A DNA stretch of 64,000 nucleotides from Naasia sp. (GTDB taxonomy: Bacteria > Actinomycetota > Actinomycetes > Actinomycetales > Microbacteriaceae), in contig NZ_JAODMK010000015.1 of the NCBI RefSeq assembly GCF_025465545.1, forward strand, positions 30,803 to 94,802, read 5' to 3'. Position 1 is the stretch's first letter. Each line of letters opens with the position of its first letter. The position numbers and the translations under genes are program-made. The notes beneath the pieces are model-generated. The model saw nothing but the letters and a program-made list of their open reading frames with translations, ran no database searches and had not been told where the DNA came from. This document shows, piece by piece, positions 32,919-41,461 of the stretch.

Positions 32919-32947
32919 TTGACGGCCGGGGTGACTCGCGCTATCGT
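32919..32947 (+). promoter_or_regulatory. Promoter of the LacI / ADP-ribosylglycohydrolase operon
   Basis: TTGACG (32919-32924) and TATCGT (32942-32947) are separated by exactly 17 bp. The start would be near 32955, directly before the CAAACCGGTTTG operator, so a bound repressor would block the start of transcription. Confidence 0.65.
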
Positions 32948-32955
32948 GACTTGTG

Positions 32956-32967
32956 CAAACCGGTTTG
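32956..32967. promoter_or_regulatory. LacI-family operator O1
   Basis: Perfect 12-bp palindrome CAAACCGGTTTG with the central CG of LacI/PurR-type sites. It sits at the predicted transcription start. Confidence 0.75.
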
Positions 32968-33023
32968 TGAAACGGTCGATATCGGGCGCGATGCCAGCCC
33001 GCGTCAGCAGAACTCGAGAGGAC

Positions 33024-33035
33024 TGAACCGGTTTG
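33024..33035. promoter_or_regulatory. LacI-family operator O2, overlapping the regulator start codon
   Basis: TGAACCGGTTTG matches O1 at ten of twelve bases and keeps the AACCGGTT core. The centres of O1 and O2 are 68 bp apart, which would allow looping. The last three bases form the TTG start codon of the LacI-family gene, so binding would also hinder its own translation region. Confidence 0.6.
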
Positions 33036-34043
33036 GAAAACACCCCTCGAGTCACGCTCAACATCCAAGCTGTCGCCGAGGCGGCCGGAGTGAGCAAGAC
33101 CACCGTCTCGCATGTGCTCTCGGGCAATCGCCCGGTTTCGGCGGCGACCCGGCGCAAGGTCGAAAGGGTCATGGACGACCTGGACTACCGACCCAACTTC
33201 TTCGCTCAGGCGCTCAACTCCAACAAGAGCCAGACAGTCGCTCTCATCGCACAAGACATCACCAACCCGTTCTACCCGGCGCTCGCCCGGGGCCTTCAAA
33301 GCTCCGTCGCCGAGGCGAACCAAGTCGTGATGCTCTTCGACGCCGGAGCCGGGGCCAGCCTGACGTCCGCCTTCGTCGATGAGGCGATCCAGCGTCGGGT
33401 CGATGGCGTCGTCGTGGCAGTCTCGAATGTCGAGGACGAACTGCTCCGCCTGCAGCGGGCGGGCATCGCCGTTGTGGCAGTGGGCTCCGGCCTGAGCGGT
33501 CTCCCGATCGACTGGGTCTCGGCGGACGACGAACTCATCGGCACCGACGCCACTCGCCACTTGTTCGAGCGGGGGTACCGCCGTATCGCCACGATCAGCG
33601 GCCCCCCCGCCTCCGAACCGGGTGGTGGGCGCCTGGCCGGCTACGTCAAAGCAGTCAACGCCTTCGGCGAGACACCCGACCCTGCCCTGTGCGAAGTTGC
33701 CGACTGGACCAGGGAGGGCGGCGAGGCCGCCCTCTACCGGCTACTCGACCAGGACGATCCCCCGCGAGCCGTCTTCTGCGCCAACGACCTGATGGCCATC
33801 GGCGCCATGGATGCCGCCCTGGAATCCGGTCTCCGCGTACCACAGGATCTCGCCATCGTCGGCGTGGACGACATCGATGCGGCCGGCCTCGTGCGCCCCG
33901 CCCTCTCCACGATCCGGGTTCCTGCCGAGGAGATCGGCCGCGCTGCCGGAGAACTGCTGCTGCACCGGATTGCGGACGGCTCGGCCCGGTCGCACCGGCA
34001 CGTTCTCGTGCAGCACAAGCTCATCGCCCGCCACTCGGCCTAG
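33033..34043 (+). CDS. LacI-family transcriptional regulator
   Basis: A 336-residue LacI-type regulator. The helix-turn-helix is NIQAVAEAAGVSKTTVSHVL (about 10-29) with the hinge helix DYRPNFFAQAL (about 50-60). The sugar/nucleoside-binding fold spans about 65-330 (VALIAQDITNPFYPALARGL, then AIVGVDDIDAAGLVRPALST). The start is TTG 33033, inside operator O2. It is the first gene of an operon with ADP-ribosylglycohydrolase, nucleoside hydrolase and a sugar-type importer. It probably represses them until a ribose- or nucleoside-like inducer appears (inference). Confidence 0.93.
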   Translation: MENTPRVTLNIQAVAEAAGVSKTTVSHVLSGNRPVSAATRRKVERVMDDLDYRPNFFAQALNSNKSQTVALIAQDITNPFYPALARGLQSSVAEANQVVMLFDAGAGASLTSAFVDEAIQRRVDGVVVAVSNVEDELLRLQRAGIAVVAVGSGLSGLPIDWVSADDELIGTDATRHLFERGYRRIATISGPPASEPGGGRLAGYVKAVNAFGETPDPALCEVADWTREGGEAALYRLLDQDDPPRAVFCANDLMAIGAMDAALESGLRVPQDLAIVGVDDIDAAGLVRPALSTIRVPAEEIGRAAGELLLHRIADGSARSHRHVLVQHKLIARHSA

Positions 34044-34055
34044 GAAGCGCACCCC

Positions 34056-35354
34056 ATGCACGACGTACTCGACACCCGCGATCTCGTTCCTGACGAGGCC
34101 GAGCAACTCCTGCACAGCGGCTATCCCGTCGCTGCGCTGCTGGCGGAGGCCCGCAGCGCAGCCGCCGACGCGGACTACGGCCGACTGGAGGAGATCTCGG
34201 CCCGACTCGCGGCTGCGCCGCTTGACCCTACCTGGGCCTTCGCGGAGCCGGACGACAGGGACACCCTCGAATCCATCCTGGCCGGCCTTCCCGAGCACGA
34301 AGTCGATCGTGCCGCGCTCCCTGACCGCGTGCACGGCGCATGGCTTGGCCGGTGCGTCGCCAACACGATGGGCAAGCCGGTGGAGGGTCTCGCTCGGGAT
34401 GAGGTGCGCCGCTATCTCACGGCCGCCGGTCAATGGCCGCAGACCGGATATCTCCCGCTCCTGTCGGTCCTGCCGGAGGGCGTCAGTCACCTGCACGAAT
34501 CCGCCCCCTTCTCGACGACAGGTTCCTTCGATGACGTTCCGCGCGACGACGACCTCGATTGGACGATCCTTGCCCTCGCCATGCTCGAGGAGCAGGGTGG
34601 CGAGCTCACCACCGCCGCTGTAGCCCGGAGCTGGCTCGACCGTCTGCCCTTCACGCAGACCTTCACAGCGGAACGCGCGGCATACCGCAACCTCGTCCGA
34701 GGAGTGCCCGCAGAGCGGGCGGCGTTGGTGGAGAACCCCTACCGGGAGTGGATCGGGGCCCTCATCCGTGCCGACGTGCACGGCTACGTGCATCCCGGCC
34801 GACCCGGACGGGCCGCCCGCAGCGCACTGGCGGATGCCCGATTGAGTCACACCGGAAATGGTGTCTTCGGCGCGGTCTGGGCTGCGGCACTCGTGTCGGC
34901 CGCCCTGACAGCGGACACCGCGCGCGGGGCACTGGAGATCGCAGTGCGGGCGATCCCCTCCTCGAGCCGCCTGGCGCTGGCGCTCTCCGGCGTCCTGCAA
35001 CTGCAGGTCTCCGGCCACACCGCCGAGGAGGCGCTGGGCTGGGTCGACCAGACGCTCGGCCACTACAACTGGGTCCACACGGTGAACAACGCAGCCCTGA
35101 TCTCCGTCGGTCTCCTCTGGGGAACCGACTTCACCTCCTCCGTGGCGCTCACCATCTCCGGCGGCCGCGACACCGATTCCACTGCGGCAACGGTCGGCAG
35201 CGTCTTCGGTGCACTGCACGGGAAGGACTCGATCCCGGAGGCGCTGGTCGGCACGACCCACGTTCGAGTGCGCAGCGCTGTACGGGACTTCGACCGCGTC
35301 CCGATCGCCGAACTCGCCCGCCGCACGCTCGCCCTGGAGGAGGCCCTCCGATGA
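34056..35354 (+). CDS. ADP-ribosylglycohydrolase family protein
   Basis: A 432-residue protein. The ADP-ribosylglycohydrolase (DraG-like) domain starts near residue 90 with DRVHGAWLGRCVANTMGKPVEG. The metal-site blocks are seen: DDDLDWTILAL (about 165-175), HTGNGVFGAVWAAALVSA and GGRDTDSTAATVGSVFGAL (about 370-388). It would remove ADP-ribose from a protein or cleave a related N-glycosidic bond. The first 85 residues are a helical extension. It starts 12 bp after the regulator gene and overlaps the nucleoside hydrolase by four bases, which favours a small-molecule catabolic role rather than nitrogenase control. Confidence 0.85.
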   Translation: MHDVLDTRDLVPDEAEQLLHSGYPVAALLAEARSAAADADYGRLEEISARLAAAPLDPTWAFAEPDDRDTLESILAGLPEHEVDRAALPDRVHGAWLGRCVANTMGKPVEGLARDEVRRYLTAAGQWPQTGYLPLLSVLPEGVSHLHESAPFSTTGSFDDVPRDDDLDWTILALAMLEEQGGELTTAAVARSWLDRLPFTQTFTAERAAYRNLVRGVPAERAALVENPYREWIGALIRADVHGYVHPGRPGRAARSALADARLSHTGNGVFGAVWAAALVSAALTADTARGALEIAVRAIPSSSRLALALSGVLQLQVSGHTAEEALGWVDQTLGHYNWVHTVNNAALISVGLLWGTDFTSSVALTISGGRDTDSTAATVGSVFGALHGKDSIPEALVGTTHVRVRSAVRDFDRVPIAELARRTLALEEALR

Positions 35355-36376
35355 CGCGGATCCCGGTGATCATCGACACCGACCCGGGCCTCGGTGAACC
35401 GGGCAGCGACATCGACGACGGCCTCGCGATCGCGCTAGCGCTGCGCTCCCCGGAGCTCGACGTCCTCGCGCTGACCATCGTGAACGGCAACGTCGACGTG
35501 CACACCGGCACGCACGTCGCTCGTGACCTCCTGGATCGCCTCGGCGTTCCCGGACTGCCGGTCGTGCAAGGGGCGTCGGAGCCGTTGGAGCGGGACATGC
35601 GCGCCGTGCGTTCGCTCTTCGCAGCGGTGCTCGGAGCGACGGAGTCGCCAGCTCCCCTCGAGCTTCGGGGGCCGTCGACGGAGGAGCACGCGGCCGACTA
35701 CCTCGTGCGGATCGCGGCGCAGCGGCCCGGAGAGGTCGTCGTGATCGCGATCGGCCCGATGACGAATCTGGCCATGGCCATCCAGCGCGACCCTTCATTC
35801 GCGGGAAACGTGCGCGAGCTCGTGCTCATGGCGGGAAGCGCCACCGGGTATGCGCAGAACATCACGGTCGTCGGGGATCTGAACGCCTACGCAGACCCGG
35901 AGGCCCTCGACATCGTCCTTCGCAGTGGGGCTTCCATCCGGATGGTGGGGATCGACCAGACCTCCCAAGTCATGCTCACCCACGCGGACGCCGAGTCACT
36001 GCGTCGAACCGGCGACCCCTTCGCCGAGTACGCAGCGAACTGCACCGACGGATGGATCGACTTCCTGGGCCGCGCCTTCCCCGGTCGGGAGGAGCACCGC
36101 ACCGCGTGCTTCCTGCACGACCCGCTCGTGATCGCCGCTGTCACCCACCCACACCTCCTGACGTGGCAGCTCGCCGACGTCCAGGCCGAAACCGAGAGCG
36201 AGCTCGCCCGTGGGCTCGTTGTCGCCAACCGGGGGCTCGCGCTCGAGCCCGCCGGCCCGCCCAATGCAGAGGTGGCTATCGCCACCGATGTCGACGGCTT
36301 CCGCCGTCTCTTCCTCTCCCGGATCAGCCGCGAGACGCTCACCCATATCCACAACAGCTGCACCTCGAAGGAGTAG
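35351..36376 (+). CDS. Nucleoside hydrolase (inosine/uridine-preferring type)
   Basis: A 341-residue nucleoside hydrolase, releasing a base and ribose from nucleosides. The calcium-site motif IIDTDPGLGEPGSDIDDGLA (about 7-26) carries an insertion of several residues between DPG and DIDD, compared with the usual DTDPGxDD. Further blocks are AIGPMTNLAMAI, GDLNAYADPEALDIVL (about 176-191) and CFLHDPLVIAA (about 255-265), with the Asp that binds calcium. ATG 35351 overlaps the upstream stop as ATGA. With the ADP-ribosylglycohydrolase it could process nucleoside- or ADP-ribose-type compounds taken up by the next genes (inference). Confidence 0.85.
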   Translation: MTRIPVIIDTDPGLGEPGSDIDDGLAIALALRSPELDVLALTIVNGNVDVHTGTHVARDLLDRLGVPGLPVVQGASEPLERDMRAVRSLFAAVLGATESPAPLELRGPSTEEHAADYLVRIAAQRPGEVVVIAIGPMTNLAMAIQRDPSFAGNVRELVLMAGSATGYAQNITVVGDLNAYADPEALDIVLRSGASIRMVGIDQTSQVMLTHADAESLRRTGDPFAEYAANCTDGWIDFLGRAFPGREEHRTACFLHDPLVIAAVTHPHLLTWQLADVQAETESELARGLVVANRGLALEPAGPPNAEVAIATDVDGFRRLFLSRISRETLTHIHNSCTSKE

Positions 36377-36378
36377 TC

Positions 36379-37731
36379 ATGCACGTTCACAAAGAAGTGA
36401 CTCGTTGGCTCACAGCCGGAGCCGTCGTGACCGCGGCAGCGCTCGCGCTCGCCGCGTGCGCCGGCGCGCCCGCGAACGACGCGGCGGGCGGGATCGGCGG
36501 TGTCGGACCGTCCACGCTCACCGAGCCGACCGAACCCATCACGATCACCTACGCGGGCGCGGCCTACGCCGCAGACCAGATCCAGCCGGTGATCGACGCC
36601 TTCCACAAGGCCCACCCGAACATCACCGTCGAGTACGAGTCCGTGCCGTTCGACGACTTCAACAGCGTGCTCGCCGCGCGGCTCACCAACGCGAGCGACG
36701 CCATCGACGTGTTCGACGTCGACATGCCACGAACCGACGCCTACGTCGCGCGCGGCTGGCTCGCGGACCTCACTCCGACCTTCCCCGCTCTCGCGCAGTC
36801 GGTGGACCCCGGCAGCCTCGAGGCCGCGACGGTCGACGACAAGGTCGTCACCATGCCGTACCAGACGTCGTCCAACATCCTCTACTACAACAAGACGCTG
36901 CTCGACGCGGCCGGCATCGCCACGCCGACGACGGACCCAGCCGCCCGACTGACCTGGGAGACGGTCACCGAGGACGCCGCTAAGGCACAGAAGGCGGGCG
37001 CCCAGTACGGTCTCGTCTTCGACCAGATCGACCGCTACTACCAGCTCGAGCCCCTGGCGATCAGCGCCGGCGGCGGACCGGGCGCATCGGGCGACGGAAA
37101 CCTCACCCCCGAGGTCGCCAACGCCGGCTGGCTGAAGGCCTTCACCTGGTACGGAAGCCTCTTCGAGGACGGACTCTCCCCGCGCGGGGTGGCCGTCGCG
37201 GAGACCCCCAACCTGTTTGCGGCGGGCCAGACGGCCTACTTCGTGGGCGGACCGTGGTGGGGCACCCAGTTCACCGGTGAGACCGACCTGGACTTCGGGG
37301 TGACCGCATTCCCTTCCTTCGAGGGCGGTGAGGCGTCCACCCCGACGGGCGGCTGGTCGCTGGGGCTGAACCCGAATGCCAGCGCGGACAAGGCCAGCGC
37401 GGCCGCGATCTTCATGCAGTTCATGGGCCTCGACGACGGCGGTTACGCGCAATACCTCTCGGCGCTCGCCGTACCGCCCTCCAACCTGGAGGGCAGCGCG
37501 AAGTTCTACGAGGCGGAAACCTTCAAGGACCCGCGCTTCGCCGGCGTCGTCGATCTCATCAAGTCGGAGCTCGCCAACACCTCCACCCTGCGCCTGCAGA
37601 CGGTCGGCTACGTGGAGTTCGAGGACATCATGACCAGGGCGTTCGACGACATCATCAACGGCACGGACGCGACGCAGGCCCTGTCCGGGGCCGAGAAGGA
37701 CCTCACCGAGGCCTGGGCCAAGTTCCAGTAG
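36379..37731 (+). CDS. Extracellular sugar-type (SBP family 1) binding lipoprotein
   Basis: A 450-residue SBP_bac_1 protein. It has a lipoprotein signal with lipobox ALAAC (Cys about 27), an N-terminal lobe from ITITYAGAAYAADQIQPVID and the SNILYYNKTLLDAAGI block (about 167-182), typical for sugar and sugar-derivative importers. GAAGGAG precedes ATG 36379, two bases after the nucleoside hydrolase stop. It delivers ligand to the two permeases downstream. Its place behind two N-glycosidases suggests a riboside or similar ligand, but this is inference. Confidence 0.9.
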   Translation: MHVHKEVTRWLTAGAVVTAAALALAACAGAPANDAAGGIGGVGPSTLTEPTEPITITYAGAAYAADQIQPVIDAFHKAHPNITVEYESVPFDDFNSVLAARLTNASDAIDVFDVDMPRTDAYVARGWLADLTPTFPALAQSVDPGSLEAATVDDKVVTMPYQTSSNILYYNKTLLDAAGIATPTTDPAARLTWETVTEDAAKAQKAGAQYGLVFDQIDRYYQLEPLAISAGGGPGASGDGNLTPEVANAGWLKAFTWYGSLFEDGLSPRGVAVAETPNLFAAGQTAYFVGGPWWGTQFTGETDLDFGVTAFPSFEGGEASTPTGGWSLGLNPNASADKASAAAIFMQFMGLDDGGYAQYLSALAVPPSNLEGSAKFYEAETFKDPRFAGVVDLIKSELANTSTLRLQTVGYVEFEDIMTRAFDDIINGTDATQALSGAEKDLTEAWAKFQ

Positions 37732-37740
37732 TCGCAACGA

Positions 37741-37772
37741 GAGCGGGACGGGTGACGTCACCCGTCCCGCTC
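37741..37772 (+). terminator. Perfect 32-bp palindrome between binding-protein and permease genes
   Basis: Arms of 16 bases (GAGCGGGACGGGTGAC and its complement) without any loop base, starting nine bp after the binding-protein stop. CTCTC follows instead of a T-run. Placed between binding protein and permeases, it probably stabilises the upstream message or lowers readthrough, giving more binding protein than permease. Confidence 0.65.
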
Positions 37773-37804
37773 CTCTCCCGCCCCTGAAACCCCGGAGACC
37801 TTCC

Positions 37805-38719
37805 ATGAGCACCGCCATCCGCGCCGGCGGTCGACGCCACACCGGACGCTCCCGCCGCGACCTGGCAGCTGGCGCCGCGTTCTTGGCGCCAACGATCGCC
37901 CTGATCATCGTGCTCCGCGTGGCTCCGGCCCTCGCGGCGGTCGGCGCCTCGACAAAGTCCGGGCTGCCCGGCAGTCTCGCTGCGCCGACCTTCGTCGGGG
38001 CGGATGTATTCGCGCGGCTCTTCGCCAAGGAGTCCTTCTGGGAATCCGTGCGCCAGACCCTTGTCTTCAACATCCTGGTCAACCCGATCCAGATCGCCCT
38101 GGCGTTGGCGCTGGCCGTCCTTCTCACCCGCCGACTGCCCGCGTCCGGGCTGTGGCGGACGCTGATCTTCCTCCCGTCGGCCGTGCCCCTCGCCGGTTCC
38201 ACAATCGTCTGGGGCATCGCGCTGCGGCCGGACGGGCCGGTGAACGGGGCTCTCGAGATCCTCGGACTTCCCGCTCAGCCATGGTTCACCAGCCCGGACC
38301 AGGTGGTGTTCTCGATGATCGTGCTGGCCAGCTGGATCGGCATCGGCTACTGGATGATGTTCCTCATCGCGGGGATCAACGACATCCCCCCGGTGTACTT
38401 CGAGGCGGCACGCATCGACGGGGCAGGTGCGCTGAGGACGTTCTTCTCGGTGACGATACCGATGCTGCGACGCCCACTCCTCTTCGTGCTGGTCGCCGAC
38501 ACCGTCGCGAACTTCGTCCTCTTCGCGCCCGTCCAGATTCTGACCAGCGGCGGACCCGAAGGAAATTCGAACTTCCTGATGTACGACATCTTCCACAAGA
38601 GCTACGAGCTCAGCGACCCGTACGAGGCCTCCGCGGAGCTCGTCGTGCTGCTCGTCATCATGGTCGCCATCGTCGCCGTCCAGTTCCGGTTGCTCCGCAC
38701 ACCGGAGGGAGAGGAATGA
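37805..38719 (+). CDS. MalF/UgpA-type sugar ABC importer permease
   Basis: A 304-residue permease with six membrane helices. After a 20-residue basic start come AGAAFLAPTIALIIVLRVAPAL, the outer loop, and the coupling loop YFEAARIDGAGALRTFFSVT (about 199-218), matching the EAAxxDGAxxxxxFxxxxxP motif. The start is ATG 37805, after a GGAGACC ribosome binding site. It forms the translocation pore with the next protein. No ATPase gene of the MalK/MsiK type is in the operon. Confidence 0.92.
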   Translation: MSTAIRAGGRRHTGRSRRDLAAGAAFLAPTIALIIVLRVAPALAAVGASTKSGLPGSLAAPTFVGADVFARLFAKESFWESVRQTLVFNILVNPIQIALALALAVLLTRRLPASGLWRTLIFLPSAVPLAGSTIVWGIALRPDGPVNGALEILGLPAQPWFTSPDQVVFSMIVLASWIGIGYWMMFLIAGINDIPPVYFEAARIDGAGALRTFFSVTIPMLRRPLLFVLVADTVANFVLFAPVQILTSGGPEGNSNFLMYDIFHKSYELSDPYEASAELVVLLVIMVAIVAVQFRLLRTPEGEE

Positions 38720-39567
38720 GCCGGCCGAGGGGAATCCCGCGCTCCCTGGGATCCGCAGTCCTGCTCGTCGTCGCCATCGCGGTCTCGCTGCTGTTCCTGC
38801 TCCCCGTGCTCTGGCTGCTGGCCAGCACCTTCAGGACGGCCAGCGAGACCTTCGCGAGCAGCTCGCCGCTCAGCTGGAGCGTCCTCTGGCCGCGGCAGCT
38901 CACGGTCGAGAACCTTGCATCCGCTGTGCGATCCGGGTTCCTGACTGCTCTGGCCAACAGTCTCTTCGTCGCAGTCGTCACGGTGATCGTCGGACTCGCC
39001 ATCAGCGCAGCGGCCGCATTCGCTCTGGCGATAATCCCCTTCCGCGGCAGATCCGCCATCTTCACCGTCGTCGTGCTGAGCTTCCTCGTGCCCTTCGAGG
39101 CGATCGCGATTCCGCTCTCTCGCATGTTCAGCGAGTGGAACCTCACCAACACCCTGCTGGCGCTGATCCTGCCGGGTCTGGGCAACGGCCTCGCCGTATT
39201 CACCCTCCGGCAGTTCTTCCTGGGGATTCCGTCCTCGCTCGCAGAAGCCGCCCATCTCGACGGCGCCAACTGGTTCCGCATCTTCTGGTCGGTGTACCTG
39301 CCGCTCACTCGCCCGGCGCTCATCGGGGCAGGCCTGATCCTCTTCCTCTTCCAATGGCAGGCCTACCTGTGGCCGATCCTGGTGACATCGCGGCAGGAAC
39401 TCGATCTCGCTCCGGTCGCGATCGCCAAGGCGTTCGGCGCGTTCACCACCGACTACGGTCGGGTGTTCGCCGAGACGGCGATCCTCGCGCTCATCCCCGC
39501 GATCGTCCTGCTCGCGCTTCAGCGCTACTTCGTGACCTCGGTTGCGAGCACCGGGAGCAAGGAATGA
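38716..39567 (+). CDS. MalG/UgpE-type sugar ABC importer permease
   Basis: A 283-residue permease, partner of the preceding one. It has the typical N-terminus (LLFLLPVLWLLASTFRTASE), six membrane helices and the coupling loop LAEAAHLDGANWFRIFWSVY (about 175-194), followed by LPLTRPAL. The start ATG 38716 overlaps the upstream stop as ATGA, with GGAGAGGA upstream. A further ATGA overlap at its stop (39564-39567) leads into a frame that does not continue as a recognisable gene. Confidence 0.92.
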   Translation: MSRPRGIPRSLGSAVLLVVAIAVSLLFLLPVLWLLASTFRTASETFASSSPLSWSVLWPRQLTVENLASAVRSGFLTALANSLFVAVVTVIVGLAISAAAAFALAIIPFRGRSAIFTVVVLSFLVPFEAIAIPLSRMFSEWNLTNTLLALILPGLGNGLAVFTLRQFFLGIPSSLAEAAHLDGANWFRIFWSVYLPLTRPALIGAGLILFLFQWQAYLWPILVTSRQELDLAPVAIAKAFGAFTTDYGRVFAETAILALIPAIVLLALQRYFVTSVASTGSKE

Positions 39568-39879
39568 CCGCCGTCGCCTCACGATGGCGGTCCGACCCCG
39601 CCCTGGTCAGACTCTGCTCGGTACCGGCTATCGCGGAACCGCCGGGCGGCGCCCGAACCGAGGCGCCGTTCCGCTCGCCAACGACACGCTCTCCGCTGTC
39701 CTCGACGCCAGCCCGGCTCCGACTCTGCCGATGCAGTGCCGAGCATGGCCGACCCGGTCATCGCCATCGCAGACGAGGGGGCAGAAGGCGCAGCCGAGGA
39801 TCGAGAACGGCTCGTCAAACAGCCCCGATGGGTGCGCTGTCCCGGCACTAGTCCATCGGCGTACCGTCGGCCGTCCGGA
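39564..39879 (+). other. Region after the sugar-type permease gene, probable gene remnant
   Basis: The permease stop overlaps an ATG (39564) with a ribosome-binding-like GGAGCAAGGA, as if a further operon gene once followed. The 95-codon frame to 39851 is Arg/Pro/Ser-rich and matches no family; other frames do not help. In comparable operons a kinase or third hydrolase would stand here. I see no functional gene in these 312 bases. Confidence 0.3.
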
Positions 39880-40563
39880 TCAGCCGGCGGCCGCTCTCCA
39901 CGAGTCGGCACCCTGAAACGCCTGCGACGCTTCTCGCCGCACCATCTGAAGTCGGAGATCTCTCGCCGCTGCCATGTGTTCGCGGGCCAGACGGCTCGCG
40001 TTCTCCTCATCTCTGCGGCGCACTGCGTCGATGATTTCCTTGTGCTCAGCGACGGCTACTTCCCAACGACCGGGTTGACTCACGGTCGGCTCCGGATACC
40101 GCCGGCAATGCACCTCCAGGCGACTCAGCAGATCCACGAGCGTCGCGTTATGACTCGAGCGCCACAGCCTGTCGTGGAAGACGTAATTGACCGAGGTCTT
40201 CTCGGAAGGAGTGCCCCGGGCGGCACCTGACATGTCATTCAGCGCCATCTCCAGGAGGACCAGATCATTGTCCGATCGGGCGCGGGCGGCCCATTCGGCC
40301 GCTACGCCCTCGAGCACTATCCGGCAATCGTAGATCTCCATCACTTCCTCGAGGGTGGTTATCCGCACGATCAGATGCCGCCCGCGGTATTGCAGGATGC
40401 CGTCTTTCTCGAGGGCGCGCAGGGCGTCTCTCACCGGGGTCCGGCTCACCCCGTACTGTGCGGCGACAGCCGTTTCCACGAGTATCGTCCCGGGACGATA
40501 GTCGCCGTTGAGAATAGCCGCGTGCAGTCGCGAGTAGAGCGAACCCTCTGCGACGTCGGGCAT
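39880..40563 (-). CDS. GntR-family regulator with FCD domain (paralogue 1)
   Basis: A 227-residue regulator with an N-terminal winged helix (QYGVSRTPVRDALRALEKDG, about 40-59) and an FCD domain (about 80-210) that shares long near-identical stretches with the protein at 57224-57877, such as TLEEVMEIYDCRIVLEGVAA and RRYPEPTVSQPGRWE. I take ATG 40563, with AGGA upstream; a longer reading overlaps the preceding gene. It is the last gene of the minus-strand transport/amidase/dehydrogenase operon, so it is probably made together with the genes it controls. The TGTATACA sites at 48442 and 57146 are its likely targets (inference). Confidence 0.92.
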   Translation of the reverse strand: MPDVAEGSLYSRLHAAILNGDYRPGTILVETAVAAQYGVSRTPVRDALRALEKDGILQYRGRHLIVRITTLEEVMEIYDCRIVLEGVAAEWAARARSDNDLVLLEMALNDMSGAARGTPSEKTSVNYVFHDRLWRSSHNATLVDLLSRLEVHCRRYPEPTVSQPGRWEVAVAEHKEIIDAVRRRDEENASRLAREHMAAARDLRLQMVRREASQAFQGADSWRAAAG

Positions 40564-40579
40564 TACGCGTTCCTCAGGA

Positions 40580-41461
40580 TCATGCGTCGGTCTCCGCAAG
40601 GATTCGCCAGGCGAAGGCCGGGCCGTCGGCGCAGATCAGCGGGCTTTCGTTCCCTTGGCTGCGTGCTCCGGAGGCGCAGCCGTGGCAGTAACCGAGACCG
40701 CAGGCCATGTGGGCCTCCACCGAGACCTGCATCGGAGCTTCCCAGCGCTCGCTGAGCGTCTGGCACAGCCGCGTCAACCTGTCGGATCCACAGGTGAGAA
40801 TCAGCTGCGGCGGTTTTTCATCGTGCTGCTCAGTCAGGGACGCGATGAGCGCGGCAGGAGCGCTCGTGCCGTCGTCGTCGGTCACCGCGTGCACGGTCGC
40901 GGCGCCGTGCTTCCGGTAGAAGTCGACACCGATGAGCGCCCCGGAGTTGCGTGCACTGGTGACGGCGATGGTGTCCCTTCCTCGTTCCGCGTTCTCCTGG
41001 GCGACGGTGGTCAGCGAGCAGGTGCCGATGCCCCTGCCGACCAGGAGAACCGTCTGGACATCCGGCGCCACCTCGAAGCCGCGTCCCAGCGGACCCACGG
41101 TGTAGATCTGCTCGCCTGGATTGAAGCTGCGCAGCCGTTCCGTACCTGCCCCGACCACACCGTAGAGGATCTCAACGGTGCCGGCTCCCTGGTCGCGGGA
41201 GTAGATCGCCATCGGCCGTGGAAGCGCTGGGGCACTCTCCCCCGCGCGGGCCGCCGTCAGCATCACGAATTGCCCCGGCCGCACCGATGCGGCCACCTCG
41301 GGCGCCTCGAGGACGAGGGCCATGTACCGGTCTCCCAGCACCCGGTGGGCGAGGATTCGCGCATATCCAGCGCCGGGCGACGGGCGTTGCTCGATCGGGA
41401 GATTCGCCAACCCCCAACTCGCGTGCTGCTCTGTTGCAACACCCGCATTGACCGGCCTCAT
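40580..41461 (-). CDS. pyrK: Dihydroorotate dehydrogenase electron-transfer subunit (PyrK family)
   Basis: A 293-residue ferredoxin-reductase-fold protein. The FAD site is in LPRPMAIYSRD (about 95), the NAD(P) loop is LLVGRGIGTCSLTTVA (about 143-158; GRGIGTC against the usual GGGIGxx), and the C-terminal 2Fe-2S ligands lie in CGLGYCHGCA (about 259-268) with a further Cys in PLICADGPAF. PyrK transfers electrons between NADH and the FMN of class 1B PyrD. The start ATG 41461 overlaps the PyrD stop by four bases, so the two form a complex. In a catabolic operon the complex may run as an orotate reductase (inference). Confidence 0.88.
   Translation of the reverse strand: MRPVNAGVATEQHASWGLANLPIEQRPSPGAGYARILAHRVLGDRYMALVLEAPEVAASVRPGQFVMLTAARAGESAPALPRPMAIYSRDQGAGTVEILYGVVGAGTERLRSFNPGEQIYTVGPLGRGFEVAPDVQTVLLVGRGIGTCSLTTVAQENAERGRDTIAVTSARNSGALIGVDFYRKHGAATVHAVTDDDGTSAPAALIASLTEQHDEKPPQLILTCGSDRLTRLCQTLSERWEAPMQVSVEAHMACGLGYCHGCASGARSQGNESPLICADGPAFAWRILAETDA

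Noticed and set aside
39736..40230. A plus-strand frame beginning ADPVIAIADEGAEGAAEDRE after the sugar-type permease gene
   Set aside because: The first residues look protein-like, but the frame soon runs antisense to the GntR gene and matches no family. It is kept only as part of a possible remnant region.
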